From JBDTOX01 sp039933015 (GTDB lineage Bacteria; Pseudomonadota; Gammaproteobacteria; Burkholderiales; Methylophilaceae): a stretch of DNA of 7,631 bases. The notes beneath the pieces are model-generated. The model searched no databases, had not been told where the DNA came from, and saw only the letters and a list, made by a program, of their open reading frames with translations. The position numbers and the translations under genes were made by a program. This document shows positions 1-5,888 of this stretch, piece by piece. How positions within the stretch are numbered: the stretch's first letter is position 1; the number at the start of each line of letters is the position of its first letter. The stretch spans positions 1 to 7,631 of the forward strand of contig JBDTOX010000177.1 in assembly GCA_039933015.1 (NCBI GenBank), given 5' to 3'.

Positions 1-1
1 C

Positions 2-445
2 GCACGCGGTAAGAATTTTCTGCGCACGATATTACGCCTGGCGGCTGAGCGTGAACAATTGCGCGTCGTGGGTGATCAGTTTGGTGCGCCGACTTGGAGC
101 CGCAGCATAGCTGAAGCGACGGTGACAGCGATGCTTAATTGGCAGCCTAACAAAAGCGGCACCTATCACATGACCTGCGCCGGGCGAACGTCATGGCATG
201 GCTTCGCCCAGGCTATTTTGCGGCAATATCAGACCATGCAAACAGCCCGGAACTGGCCTCCGCTTAAAGCTTCGCCAGACGGCATAGAGGCCATTACTAC
301 CGAGCAATACCCGACGCCTGCCAGGCGGCCAGCTAATTCAGTGCTGGATAATACCAGGTTGCGGGAAGCATTCGAGATGGAAATGCCCAATTGGCAGGAT
401 GGATTGTCCGAGGCGCTGCAAGAAGCGGTAACCCTGAAAGTCTAA
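2..445 (+). CDS. rfbD: dTDP-4-dehydrorhamnose reductase, C-terminal part (5' end outside the window)
   Basis: The enzyme reduces dTDP-4-dehydro-L-rhamnose with NAD(P)H to dTDP-L-rhamnose, the last step in making the rhamnose donor for O-antigen and other surface polysaccharides; it acts in the cytoplasm. The frame is open from base 2 and gives 147 codons before TAA at 443-445, about half of the usual 290-300 residues. The start, the NAD(P)-binding Rossmann region and the catalytic Tyr-Lys pair lie upstream of the window. The visible part has family wording: RGKNFLRTILRLA, then VVGDQFGAPTWSRSIAEA, then the C-terminal substrate-side stretch with PARRPANSVLD. A TTG at 59 is an internal leucine codon, not a start. 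The gene converges on the minus-strand membrane-protein gene 63 bp away. Identification is secure at family level; the rest of the rhamnose operon must lie to the left. Confidence 0.93.
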   Translation, partial: ARGKNFLRTILRLAAEREQLRVVGDQFGAPTWSRSIAEATVTAMLNWQPNKSGTYHMTCAGRTSWHGFAQAILRQYQTMQTARNWPPLKASPDGIEAITTEQYPTPARRPANSVLDNTRLREAFEMEMPNWQDGLSEALQEAVTLKV

Positions 446-477
446 GAAGTGGTGTAGGCAGGGTGTAGAGAGAGGCA

Positions 478-503
478 GGCCGTAAAAAAGCGTCCTCGGC
501 CAG
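478..503 (+). terminator. weak candidate terminator in the convergent gap after rfbD
   Basis: GGCCG at 478-482 pairs with CGGCC at 497-501 around a 14-base loop, and a T-rich but interrupted tail (AGTAATTTTACTTTT) follows on the + strand. A competing stem, GGCCAG at 498-503 with CTGGCC at 519-524, reaches into the end of the minus-strand gene. Neither has the compact stem and clean T run of a textbook intrinsic terminator, so this is only a candidate. It sits where termination is needed, between two converging genes. Confidence 0.28.
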
Positions 504-508
504 TAATT

Positions 509-1096
509 TTACTTTTCCCTGGCCAGTGCAATGCGAAATTCCTCAAGCCTGGCTTCGTAGTCTGCAGCCTCGCCATAGTCCAGAAAACGGGCGTAGCGTG
601 CATGGGTACCGAGCACCTTTCGTGCGTGTTTGATGGGGCAAAAGTACTGCTCGGTCTTCGCCACAATTTCGCCTATATAGGCAATCAGCCCGGCGCCGTA
701 AGCGCAGTAAGTACAGTGGAATTTTTCGATGAAATTAAGGTATTCAAGATGCTGCCGATCCATCACGATGTAGTCGGCGCGGCGCACCTTGGCAATGCCG
801 TATATCGGGAAGCAGGTTGCCTGGTAAAAGCTGACGAACAGATCGAGTATGGCCATGGGAATGATCATGCTGTAGATGATGGGCCCGGTAATCAGATTCT
901 GCGGGCGGTTAGTGACAAGCCAGCGGAAAAACCCTACCTTAAGCCGGCGGTGCGCTTGCTTGATGGATCGTTCGAATTCGATACGCTTGCCTTTGATCTT
1001 GAAGAATATAGGCTCCTCCCGTTCATGCAGCGCCGTGCGTAGCTCGTCTTCAAGGGCGCTCATCTGGTCAAGCAATTGACGGATTTTATCGTTCAT
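509..1096 (-). CDS. conserved membrane protein of unknown function with N-terminal coiled coil and Cys/His quartet
   Basis: The product has 195 residues. I recognise the conserved C-terminal wording from proteobacterial hypothetical proteins but know no function. Residues 1-28 are a heptad-like acidic/basic helix, likely a coiled coil, followed by a basic stretch (about 33-65). Residues 67-102 are strongly hydrophobic (LITGPIIYSMIIPMAILDLF and onward), enough for one membrane span or a short hairpin. After the membrane comes a charged region with the dense motif FHCTYCAYGAGLIAYIGEI and then EQYFCPIKHARK. This gives C128-x2-C131-x21-C153-x3-H157, an arrangement that could bind a metal. There is no signal peptide with a cleavage site. 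The ATG at 1096 has GGAG six bases upstream, a good ribosome-binding site. The gene is last in the minus-strand block, 82 bp after queD, with a stem-loop in its leader. The gene is surely real; its role is open. Confidence 0.88.
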   Translation of the reverse strand: MNDKIRQLLDQMSALEDELRTALHEREEPIFFKIKGKRIEFERSIKQAHRRLKVGFFRWLVTNRPQNLITGPIIYSMIIPMAILDLFVSFYQATCFPIYGIAKVRRADYIVMDRQHLEYLNFIEKFHCTYCAYGAGLIAYIGEIVAKTEQYFCPIKHARKVLGTHARYARFLDYGEAADYEARLEEFRIALAREK

Positions 1097-1106
1097 TCAA
1101 GACTCC

Positions 1107-1124
1107 AGTGCCGGCACTGCCGGC
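1107..1124. repeat. palindrome and stem-loop in the leader of the 195-residue protein gene
   Basis: AGTGCCGGCACT at 1107-1118 is a perfect 12-bp palindrome. Overlapping it, GCCGGC at 1110-1115 and GCCGGC at 1119-1124 can pair around the three-base spacer ACT to make a very stable 6-bp hairpin on either strand. It lies between the queD stop (1179) and the ribosome-binding site of the downstream gene. No T run follows on either strand, so it is not a normal intrinsic terminator. It could be an RNA-processing or stabilising hairpin, or an operator; the sequence does not decide. Confidence 0.45.
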
Positions 1125-1164
1125 CTGCCAGGATTAAAAATTCCCCAACACTGCTTGTATTTAT

Positions 1165-1180
1165 AAGCGGCACGCTGCTT
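1165..1180 (-). terminator. small hairpin overlapping the queD stop codon, doubtful terminator
   Basis: AAGCGG at 1165-1170 pairs with the segment at 1175-1180 (six pairs, one of them G-T) around a four-base loop. On the minus strand, the transcribed direction, it is followed only by ATAAATACAAG. It may slow or stabilise the queD transcript end, but without a T run it is unlikely to terminate efficiently, so read-through into the next gene is expected. Confidence 0.2.
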
Positions 1181-1619
1181 AGCTCAGTGCATCTACCCAG
1201 CTATTAGGCGTCTCATATAGCCGTACGCGATCCAGCTGCAAATGGTTGCCATAGGTATCGCGGTAGCAGGCATGAAGAATACGAAAAGCTTCTGCGGCCA
1301 TGTTTTCTGCGGTTGGCACAGTATTCATCACCACGGTCTTGTGTTCTGGCAAGGTATTGAGGAAATCCAACACGGTGCTGTCGCCTTGATAGACCAGGAA
1401 TGCGTGATCCCATTTGTCCACCACTTCGCGGCGAGCGATGGCTTTGACGTCGGAGAAATCCATCACCATGCCTTGTTCGGAAGTGCCTTCCTGCTCAATG
1501 ATGTCGCCCGAGAGGGTGATTTCGATGGCATAGCGGTGGCCATGCAGGTTGCGACACTGGCTTTTGTGGGAGGGGATGCGATGACCCGCATCGAATTCTA
1601 GGCGTGTAGTGATTTGCAT
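1179..1619 (-). CDS. queD: 6-carboxy-5,6,7,8-tetrahydropterin synthase (PTPS/QueD family)
   Basis: QueD converts 7,8-dihydroneopterin triphosphate to 6-carboxytetrahydropterin, the second step from GTP towards preQ0 and queuosine in tRNA wobble positions; it is cytoplasmic. The 146-residue protein carries the family signature. Three zinc-binding histidines are H13 (FDAGHRI), H26 and H28 (LHGHRY). C22, just before them (SQCRNLHGH), is the catalytic cysteine. D71 and H72 (WDHAF) complete the catalytic set. E105 (PTAEN) and E136 (YETPNSW) are the usual substrate-side glutamates. The length is typical for the longer bacterial form. The ATG at 1619 has no Shine-Dalgarno sequence but has an extended -10 promoter element just upstream, so the message may be leaderless. 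No queC or queE is in the window. A eukaryote-type pyruvoyl-tetrahydropterin synthase is less likely, given the C-x3-HGH spacing and the bacterial context. Confidence 0.95.
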   Translation of the reverse strand: MQITTRLEFDAGHRIPSHKSQCRNLHGHRYAIEITLSGDIIEQEGTSEQGMVMDFSDVKAIARREVVDKWDHAFLVYQGDSTVLDFLNTLPEHKTVVMNTVPTAENMAAEAFRILHACYRDTYGNHLQLDRVRLYETPNSWVDALS

Positions 1620-1625
1620 GATTTG

Positions 1626-1634
1626 ATTATAACA
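1626..1634 (-). promoter_or_regulatory. extended -10 promoter element for queD
   Basis: Read on the minus strand this is TGTTATAAT, a perfect TGn extended -10 motif. No good -35 hexamer is seen 15-18 bases further up, which extended -10 promoters tolerate. The hexamer ends six bases before the queD ATG, so the expected transcription start falls at or next to the A of the start codon. Confidence 0.5.
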
Positions 1635-1651
1635 GCTCGGTTATACCCACA

Positions 1652-1667
1652 CCGCACTAGAGTGCGG
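1652..1667. repeat. perfect inverted repeat across the deacetylase stop codon
   Basis: CCGCACTAGAGTGCGG is a perfect inverted repeat: six strong pairs with a four-base loop, or seven with two. The TAG stop of the deacetylase-family gene (1657-1659 on +) lies in it. On the minus strand no T run follows, so it is not a clear terminator. It sits just upstream of the queD promoter element and could shield the message end or mark the boundary between the two transcription units. Confidence 0.4.
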
Positions 1668-2580
1668 CGAGGGTGCGGATGTGGGCGGTGGCGCTGTCTG
1701 CTAAAGCAGCTAACGCATAGCCGCCTTCCAGCGATGAAACAACGCGGTCTTTTGCATGACGATGCGCGATGTCCTTGATAAATTCGGTAATCCAGACGTA
1801 GTCGTTTGTTATCAGTGCCAGTTGTGCCAGCGGATCGTGAATATGGGCGTCAAAGCCGGCTGATACGAAAACTATTTCAGGTTTGAACGCTGCCAGAGCT
1901 GGCGTGAATTGTTCCTCTACGGCCTTGCGAAATCCCTTGCCATCCGTGTGTGCAAGTAGCGGAACATTGATCATACGGTCAGTTCTGCTATTTGCGCCGC
2001 TATATGGATAAAACGGGTGCTGGAAAGTTGAGCACAGCATGACGTGCGGATTATCCTTGAAAATGTCTTCTGTCCCGTCGCCATGATGTACGTCGAAATC
2101 GATAATCGCCACGCGCTCAAGGCCATGCTGTGCGAGCGCATGCGCTACGCCAACAGCTACATGGTTAAAAATGCAGAACCCGGCGGCGCGTTCGCGCCCG
2201 GCATGATGCCCAGGCGGTCGAATACAGCAAAAAGCGTTTTTTACTTTTTCGCTCATTACCAGGTCCGTGGCAAGCACTGTCGCCCCGCTTGCGTGCAGGC
2301 AAGCCGATAGCGTCATCGGGCCCATGGCCGTGTCTGCATCCAGCCTGACCAGGCCTGCCGGTGGGGCGATGCTGCGAATATGTTGCACATAGCGTGGTGT
2401 GTGTGCTCGTAGCAAATGCTCATCGGTGGCCAGCGGCGCCACGTGGGTTTGCAGATGCTCATAAATGTGGCTGGTGATGAGCTCATTCTTGATGGCGGTA
2501 ATGCGGGCGGGAGATTCCGGATGTCCGCCATCCATCATGTGAAGTAGCGTGTCGGGATGAGAAATGAAAGCAGTAGTCAT
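1657..2580 (-). CDS. histone deacetylase family zinc hydrolase (HdaH/acetylpolyamine amidohydrolase-like)
   Basis: This is a 307-residue cytoplasmic member of the arginase/deacetylase fold, which hydrolyses acyl-amide bonds on small amines or lysine side chains; the substrate here cannot be told from sequence. The active site looks complete. The charge-relay pair H125-H126 is in RPPGHHAGR. The zinc ligands are D163 and H165 in IIDFDVHHGDGT and D244 in VSAGFDAH. The transition-state tyrosine Y288 is in SLEGGY. The N-terminal GGHPESPARI is also typical. Length matches bacterial single-domain members of the HdaH-like class. The ATG at 2580 has GGAG seven bases upstream. It follows rsgA by 51 bp and precedes queD by 37 bp. 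AcuC (acetoin utilisation) is less likely because no acu genes are nearby. Family assignment is very sure; specificity is unknown. Confidence 0.95.
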   Translation of the reverse strand: MTTAFISHPDTLLHMMDGGHPESPARITAIKNELITSHIYEHLQTHVAPLATDEHLLRAHTPRYVQHIRSIAPPAGLVRLDADTAMGPMTLSACLHASGATVLATDLVMSEKVKNAFCCIRPPGHHAGRERAAGFCIFNHVAVGVAHALAQHGLERVAIIDFDVHHGDGTEDIFKDNPHVMLCSTFQHPFYPYSGANSRTDRMINVPLLAHTDGKGFRKAVEEQFTPALAAFKPEIVFVSAGFDAHIHDPLAQLALITNDYVWITEFIKDIAHRHAKDRVVSSLEGGYALAALADSATAHIRTLAAL

Positions 2581-2631
2581 TGCGCGACTCCGTTGCCTGT
2601 ATTTCGTCTAGTCTAAGTCTCTTGCGGCAGC

Positions 2632-3537
2632 TCAACCAGCATAATTCGGTTGGCTCAGTTCGCTTACCAGACCTTGATAACAGGCCCATCGCTCGCGTGA
2701 TATTGTATTTTCAATCACAGCCTGGCTGATCGCACAGTCAGGCTCTTTCAAGTGACGACAATTGTTGAAGCGGCATTTGCCTAAAAATGGGCGGAATTCA
2801 ACGAACGCATGCTCCAGTTGATCAATGCTCAAATGGTTGAGGCCAAATTCCTGAAGCCCGGGGGAGTCGATCAGGTGGCTGTCGTTGTCCAGGTGATACA
2901 GATGCGTAGCTGTAGTCGTATGCTTGCCGCTGTCCAGCACTTCGGAGACTTCCTGTGTGCGTATACTGAGTCCTGGCACTAGCGCATTAACGATGGTGGA
3001 TTTACCCATGCCCGATTGTCCGACCAGTACGCTGGTTTGGCCATGTAGCCATTGTCTCAGCGGAGTGATGTCCTGTTTAGCCGATAGTGGCTGCACCTGA
3101 TAACCCAGTGCCGAATAGAGCTGCAGGCGTAGCAGCGCAGCTGTGTTATCTGCGATGTCACACTTGTTAAGCACTATGAGCGGACGAATGTCTGCGGCCT
3201 CTGCAGCAATCAGGCAGCGGTTAAGCAGTTCTTCGTAAAAACTGGGAGTGGTGGCGAGCACAATGACGACTTGGGTAACATTCGCAGCCAGCATCTTGCT
3301 GCGATAGGCATTGCTGCGGTAAAGCAGGCTGGTGCGAGGCAGGGTGTGTTCAATGACGCCTTCGCTAGTATCGGTCAGTTTGATCTGCACCAAGTCGCCG
3401 CAGGCCAGATCACTTTTTTTGCCGCGCGTGACGCAACCAATGCGGCATCCTGTATCTGGCCCCTCGGTGAGCTCAACGTCATAACGCTTGCCATATGCGG
3501 CTACCACTAGCGCGTGCTGCAACGGTTTAACGCTCAA
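2632..3537 (-). CDS. rsgA: ribosome small subunit-dependent GTPase A (circularly permuted GTPase)
   Basis: RsgA binds the 30S subunit late in assembly and uses GTP hydrolysis to check the decoding centre and release RbfA. The 301-residue product shows the permuted motif order typical of the family. An OB-fold N-terminal domain (about 8-70) comes first. It is followed by G4 NKCD (124-127), G5 SAK (152-154), P-loop GQSGMGKST (173-181), switch TTT (207-209) and G3 DSPG (224-227). The C-terminal zinc knuckle is C255, C260, H262 and C268. There is no ATG start. The first possible codon is TTG at 3537, directly after the cytochrome c stop and in the same frame. GTG at 3507 (residue 11, just before VAAYGKRY) is the other candidate. 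Neither has a clear Shine-Dalgarno sequence, so re-initiation by ribosomes finishing the cytochrome gene is likely. Identity is certain; the start is not. Confidence 0.97.
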   Translation of the reverse strand: MSVKPLQHALVVAAYGKRYDVELTEGPDTGCRIGCVTRGKKSDLACGDLVQIKLTDTSEGVIEHTLPRTSLLYRSNAYRSKMLAANVTQVVIVLATTPSFYEELLNRCLIAAEAADIRPLIVLNKCDIADNTAALLRLQLYSALGYQVQPLSAKQDITPLRQWLHGQTSVLVGQSGMGKSTIVNALVPGLSIRTQEVSEVLDSGKHTTTATHLYHLDNDSHLIDSPGLQEFGLNHLSIDQLEHAFVEFRPFLGKCRFNNCRHLKEPDCAISQAVIENTISRERWACYQGLVSELSQPNYAG

Positions 3538-3852
3538 TTATTTTTCAAACTTGTAGTAGTTTTTATTGAGGTAACTTGCGACATGCAATTCCTCGTCTTC
3601 AAACCACTTAAGGCCGAGCATGGTGTTACAGACGCGGATGCGGGCGAGCAGGCCAGGTGCGCTCGTGACGATACGGTTCTCTCGAGTGTAGATGGCTGAG
3701 CCGTCGCCGCCATATTTTGCAGCATGGCAGGCAATACAGTTTTTTTCTACCATGGCCTTGCCAATAGTGGGGTCGCCTTGGGCAAAAGGATCAGCCTGGG
3801 CGAGAGTGCTAATCAGCGTTAAAGCGATAAAGCCGAAGAATTTAAACATCAT
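3538..3852 (-). CDS. small periplasmic monohaem cytochrome c
   Basis: The 104-residue precursor has a Sec signal peptide: MMFKFF, a hydrophobic core to about residue 18, and AQA before a probable cut after residue 20, leaving about 84 mature residues. One haem c site, C39-I-A-C42-H43, is present. M78 in RVCNTMLG is a possible sixth haem ligand, and the end (FEDEELHVASYLN) resembles the C-terminal helix of class I cytochromes. A third cysteine, C75, lies next to this candidate ligand. It probably carries electrons in the periplasm; the partner is unknown. Two ATG codons stand in tandem (3852 and 3849). GGAG is four bases before the first and seven before the second, so 3849 is an equally good start. 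It follows the protease gene by 14 bp and abuts rsgA with no gap. Confidence 0.88.
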   Translation of the reverse strand: MMFKFFGFIALTLISTLAQADPFAQGDPTIGKAMVEKNCIACHAAKYGGDGSAIYTRENRIVTSAPGLLARIRVCNTMLGLKWFEDEELHVASYLNKNYYKFEK

Positions 3853-3866
3853 GGCTCTCCATGAAT

Positions 3867-5117
3867 TTATTTCGTAAGTGCTGCCAGTTTGGAAATGCGA
3901 ATACTGGCAGGCGGGTGTGAGTCATAAAATGCAGAATGCAGTGGGTCTGGCGTTAAGGTTGACGCATTATCGCGATATAGCTTGACCAGTGCTTCGACTA
4001 GATGTCCCGCATCGGCATTTTTTGCAGCGTACTCATCTGCCTCAAACTCATTTTTACGCGAGTAGCTTGCCATGAGTGGGCGCAGCAAAAATAGGAATAT
4101 CGGGCTAATCAGCAGGAACAACAGTAAAGCCATATAGTCGCTGGCTTCGGTAACGCCGAGACCAGTATAGAACCATGCCTGCTGTTTCAGCCAGCCGAGC
4201 AGTGCCAGGCCGACAAAGCTCACTAAAAACATTAGCGCAATGCGTTTAATCACGTGCCTGTGCTTGAAATGACCCAGCTCATGAGCTAGCACAGCTTCAA
4301 TCTCGTTGGCATCCAGGCGCTCAAGCAGTGTGTCAAAGAAAACCACACGCTTGCTGGAACCAAAGCCAGTGAAGTAAGCATTGCCGTGACTACTGCGGGT
4401 AGAACCATCCATCACAAACAAGCCTTGAGACTTGAAGCCGCATTTTTGCAGCAGCTTTTCAATACGTATCTTCAGGGATTCATCAGTTAACGGTGAAAAT
4501 TTGTTGAACATAGGTGCGATAAAAGTGGGGTAGATGGCAAGTATGAGCAGATTAAATACACTCCACACCACCCATAGATATAGCCACCAGTAATCGCTGG
4601 CGCTTTGCATCAGCCATAACGCAACAAAGAGGATAGGCGCGCCAAGAACGAGGCCCACGATGCAGTGTTTGATCAGGTCGGTAAAGAACATGCGCGGGGT
4701 CATTTTATTAAAACCGAAGAGCTGATCAATTACGAATGACTTGTAATAATCGAATGGCAATTCAATCAGGCTGCCGACTAAAAATGTACTTAATATGACT
4801 AAGGCGCCACGAAAAATTTCTTGCTCAGGCATGGCTGTACGCCAAGCGGCATCTATCCATTGCAAACCACCCCCCAGTGTAAGCAGGGCCAATAGAATTG
4901 CCTGCGCAACACCCTCCACCATCATCAGCCGCGTTTTGGCTGATGTGTAATCGGCTGCTTTTTGGTGTGCATCTAGACTGATATTCCCATCGAAGGCGGC
5001 CGGGACCTTGTCGCGATGTGATTGGATATAGCTTACGTGGCGACGCCCAAGCCAGACGCGCGTCGCAGTGGTGAGCAGCAGCAGACTTACAAAGAGTGTG
5101 GTAAAGACAGTAGTCAT
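3867..5117 (-). CDS. M48 family metallopeptidase, Ste24/CAAX-protease type, inner membrane
   Basis: This is a zinc endopeptidase of the inner membrane. In bacteria the Ste24-like M48 proteins are thought to act in membrane protein turnover, since prenylated CAAX substrates are absent. The 416-residue product has about seven hydrophobic segments (near 4-18, 67-86, 104-120, 151-170, 176-200, 291-310 and 329-347). The catalytic HELGH (279-283) supplies two zinc-binding histidines and the general base E280. The third ligand is probably E357 in NEFEAD, with D361 in the conserved ExxxD spacing. The C-terminal DSHPPASIRI is the usual Ste24 ending. The length fits full Ste24-like proteins rather than the shorter HtpX. 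The ATG at 5117 has only a poor ribosome-binding site. It heads the minus-strand gene block and is divergent from orn. Confidence 0.94.
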   Translation of the reverse strand: MTTVFTTLFVSLLLLTTATRVWLGRRHVSYIQSHRDKVPAAFDGNISLDAHQKAADYTSAKTRLMMVEGVAQAILLALLTLGGGLQWIDAAWRTAMPEQEIFRGALVILSTFLVGSLIELPFDYYKSFVIDQLFGFNKMTPRMFFTDLIKHCIVGLVLGAPILFVALWLMQSASDYWWLYLWVVWSVFNLLILAIYPTFIAPMFNKFSPLTDESLKIRIEKLLQKCGFKSQGLFVMDGSTRSSHGNAYFTGFGSSKRVVFFDTLLERLDANEIEAVLAHELGHFKHRHVIKRIALMFLVSFVGLALLGWLKQQAWFYTGLGVTEASDYMALLLFLLISPIFLFLLRPLMASYSRKNEFEADEYAAKNADAGHLVEALVKLYRDNASTLTPDPLHSAFYDSHPPASIRISKLAALTK

Positions 5118-5219
5118 ATTTTTTGGGGATTTTCGGGTAAACTCTGATGCCTTTTAGAAGCGCCAATTTACCTAAGGTTCACCAGCGCAGCTTTTCAGCA
5201 ATATTTAATGGAAATCATT
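5118..5219. other. divergent intergenic region between the M48 protease gene and orn
   Basis: These 102 bp must contain the promoters for both outward-facing genes. The stretch is AT-rich near both ends. I looked for -35/-10 pairs with 16-18 bp spacing on each strand and found none matching well enough to name. No strong inverted repeat or operator-like palindrome stands out. Confidence 0.6.
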
Positions 5220-5768
5220 ATGTCACAAGATAGTAATAACCTCATCTGGCTGGATATGGAAATGAGTGGCTTGCAGCCGGATAGTGATCGAATCCTGGAG
5301 CTCGCTGCCGTCGTTACCGATGCAAATTTGAATGTGCTGGCTGAATCGCCTGTGCTGGTTGTGCATCAATCTGATGCGGTGCTGGACGGCATGGATGCCT
5401 GGAACAAGGGCACGCACGCACGCTCTGGCCTCATCGATAAGGTCAAGGCCTCCACGCTGGATGAGGCCGCCGCGACAGTGCAGATGATTGAATTCCTGAA
5501 ACAACACGTTCCAGCGGGTAAATCGCCCATGTGCGGTAACTCCATTTGTCAGGACAGACGTTTCATGGCGCGTTACATGCCAGATTTGGAGGCTTACTTT
5601 CATTACCGCAATCTGGATGTGAGCGTATTTAAAGAGCTGGCCCGACGCTGGAAGCCTGTAGTTTATTCAGGTTTTAAGAAAGCCAGCAAGCACGAGGCGC
5701 TTGCGGATATTTATGAATCTATTGATGAGCTCAAGTATTACCGCGAACACTTTATCAAGCTGGATTAA
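5220..5768 (+). CDS. orn: oligoribonuclease (DEDDh 3'-5' exoribonuclease)
   Basis: Orn degrades 2-5 nt RNAs, including the pGpG left from cyclic-di-GMP breakdown, to mononucleotides in the cytoplasm; it is often essential in gammaproteobacteria and acts as a homodimer. From the ATG at 5220 the protein has 182 residues and starts MSQDSNNLIWLDMEMSGL, matching the family N-terminus. The five catalytic residues are present: D12 and E14 (Exo I, DME), D112 (Exo II, GNSICQDRRF), H158 and D163 (Exo III, KHEALADI). These fall at the same positions as in E. coli Orn as I know it. A further in-frame ATG at 5208 would add MEII, but it lacks a Shine-Dalgarno sequence. The 5220 start has TGGAA at a usable distance, so it is preferred. 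It is transcribed alone, divergent from the M48 gene and convergent with glgA. Confidence 0.97.
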   Translation: MSQDSNNLIWLDMEMSGLQPDSDRILELAAVVTDANLNVLAESPVLVVHQSDAVLDGMDAWNKGTHARSGLIDKVKASTLDEAAATVQMIEFLKQHVPAGKSPMCGNSICQDRRFMARYMPDLEAYFHYRNLDVSVFKELARRWKPVVYSGFKKASKHEALADIYESIDELKYYREHFIKLD

Positions 5769-5790
5769 CCGGGGAATTTAGAATCCGGAC

Positions 5791-5817
5791 AAAAACGGGT
5801 GTGATATATGCACCCGT
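5791..5817 (-). terminator. intrinsic terminator of glgA
   Basis: ACGGGTG at 5795-5801 and CACCCGT at 5811-5817 form a perfect 7-bp stem with a nine-base loop. Read on the minus strand the stem runs straight into a run of T (complement of the A run 5791-5795). It lies about 70 bp past the glgA stop, the right place and direction. On the + strand no T run follows, so it should not stop orn transcription by itself; I see no separate terminator for orn. Confidence 0.7.
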
Positions 5818-5888
5818 AGGGATGGAAAAGTAGAGCTCGGATTTTAATAAATATTTAATAGAACAGCGTGTTTAGGCAGAGGTGGAAT

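Noticed and set aside
602..1042. 146-residue open frame on the + strand opposite the unknown membrane protein gene.
   Set aside because: It lies fully inside a gene with a good ribosome-binding site and conserved protein wording; the translation has no recognisable family features. A shadow frame.
1242..1601. 119-residue + strand frame opposite queD, rich in histidine and valine.
   Set aside because: The histidines come from the antisense of queD codons; queD has a full catalytic set. A shadow frame.
2606..2620. GTCTA direct repeat between rsgA and the deacetylase gene.
   Set aside because: Two 5-bp copies are within chance expectation and no regulator site is recognised.
3538..5768. Possibility that the protease, cytochrome c and Orn form a defence or signalling island.
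   Set aside because: All are common housekeeping families. There are no mobile-element, toxin-antitoxin or nuclease-effector genes and no obvious base-composition break.
5762..5786. GGATT...AATCC inverted repeat at the end of orn as an orn terminator.
   Set aside because: The stem is five pairs of weak content over a 15-base loop, and no T run follows.
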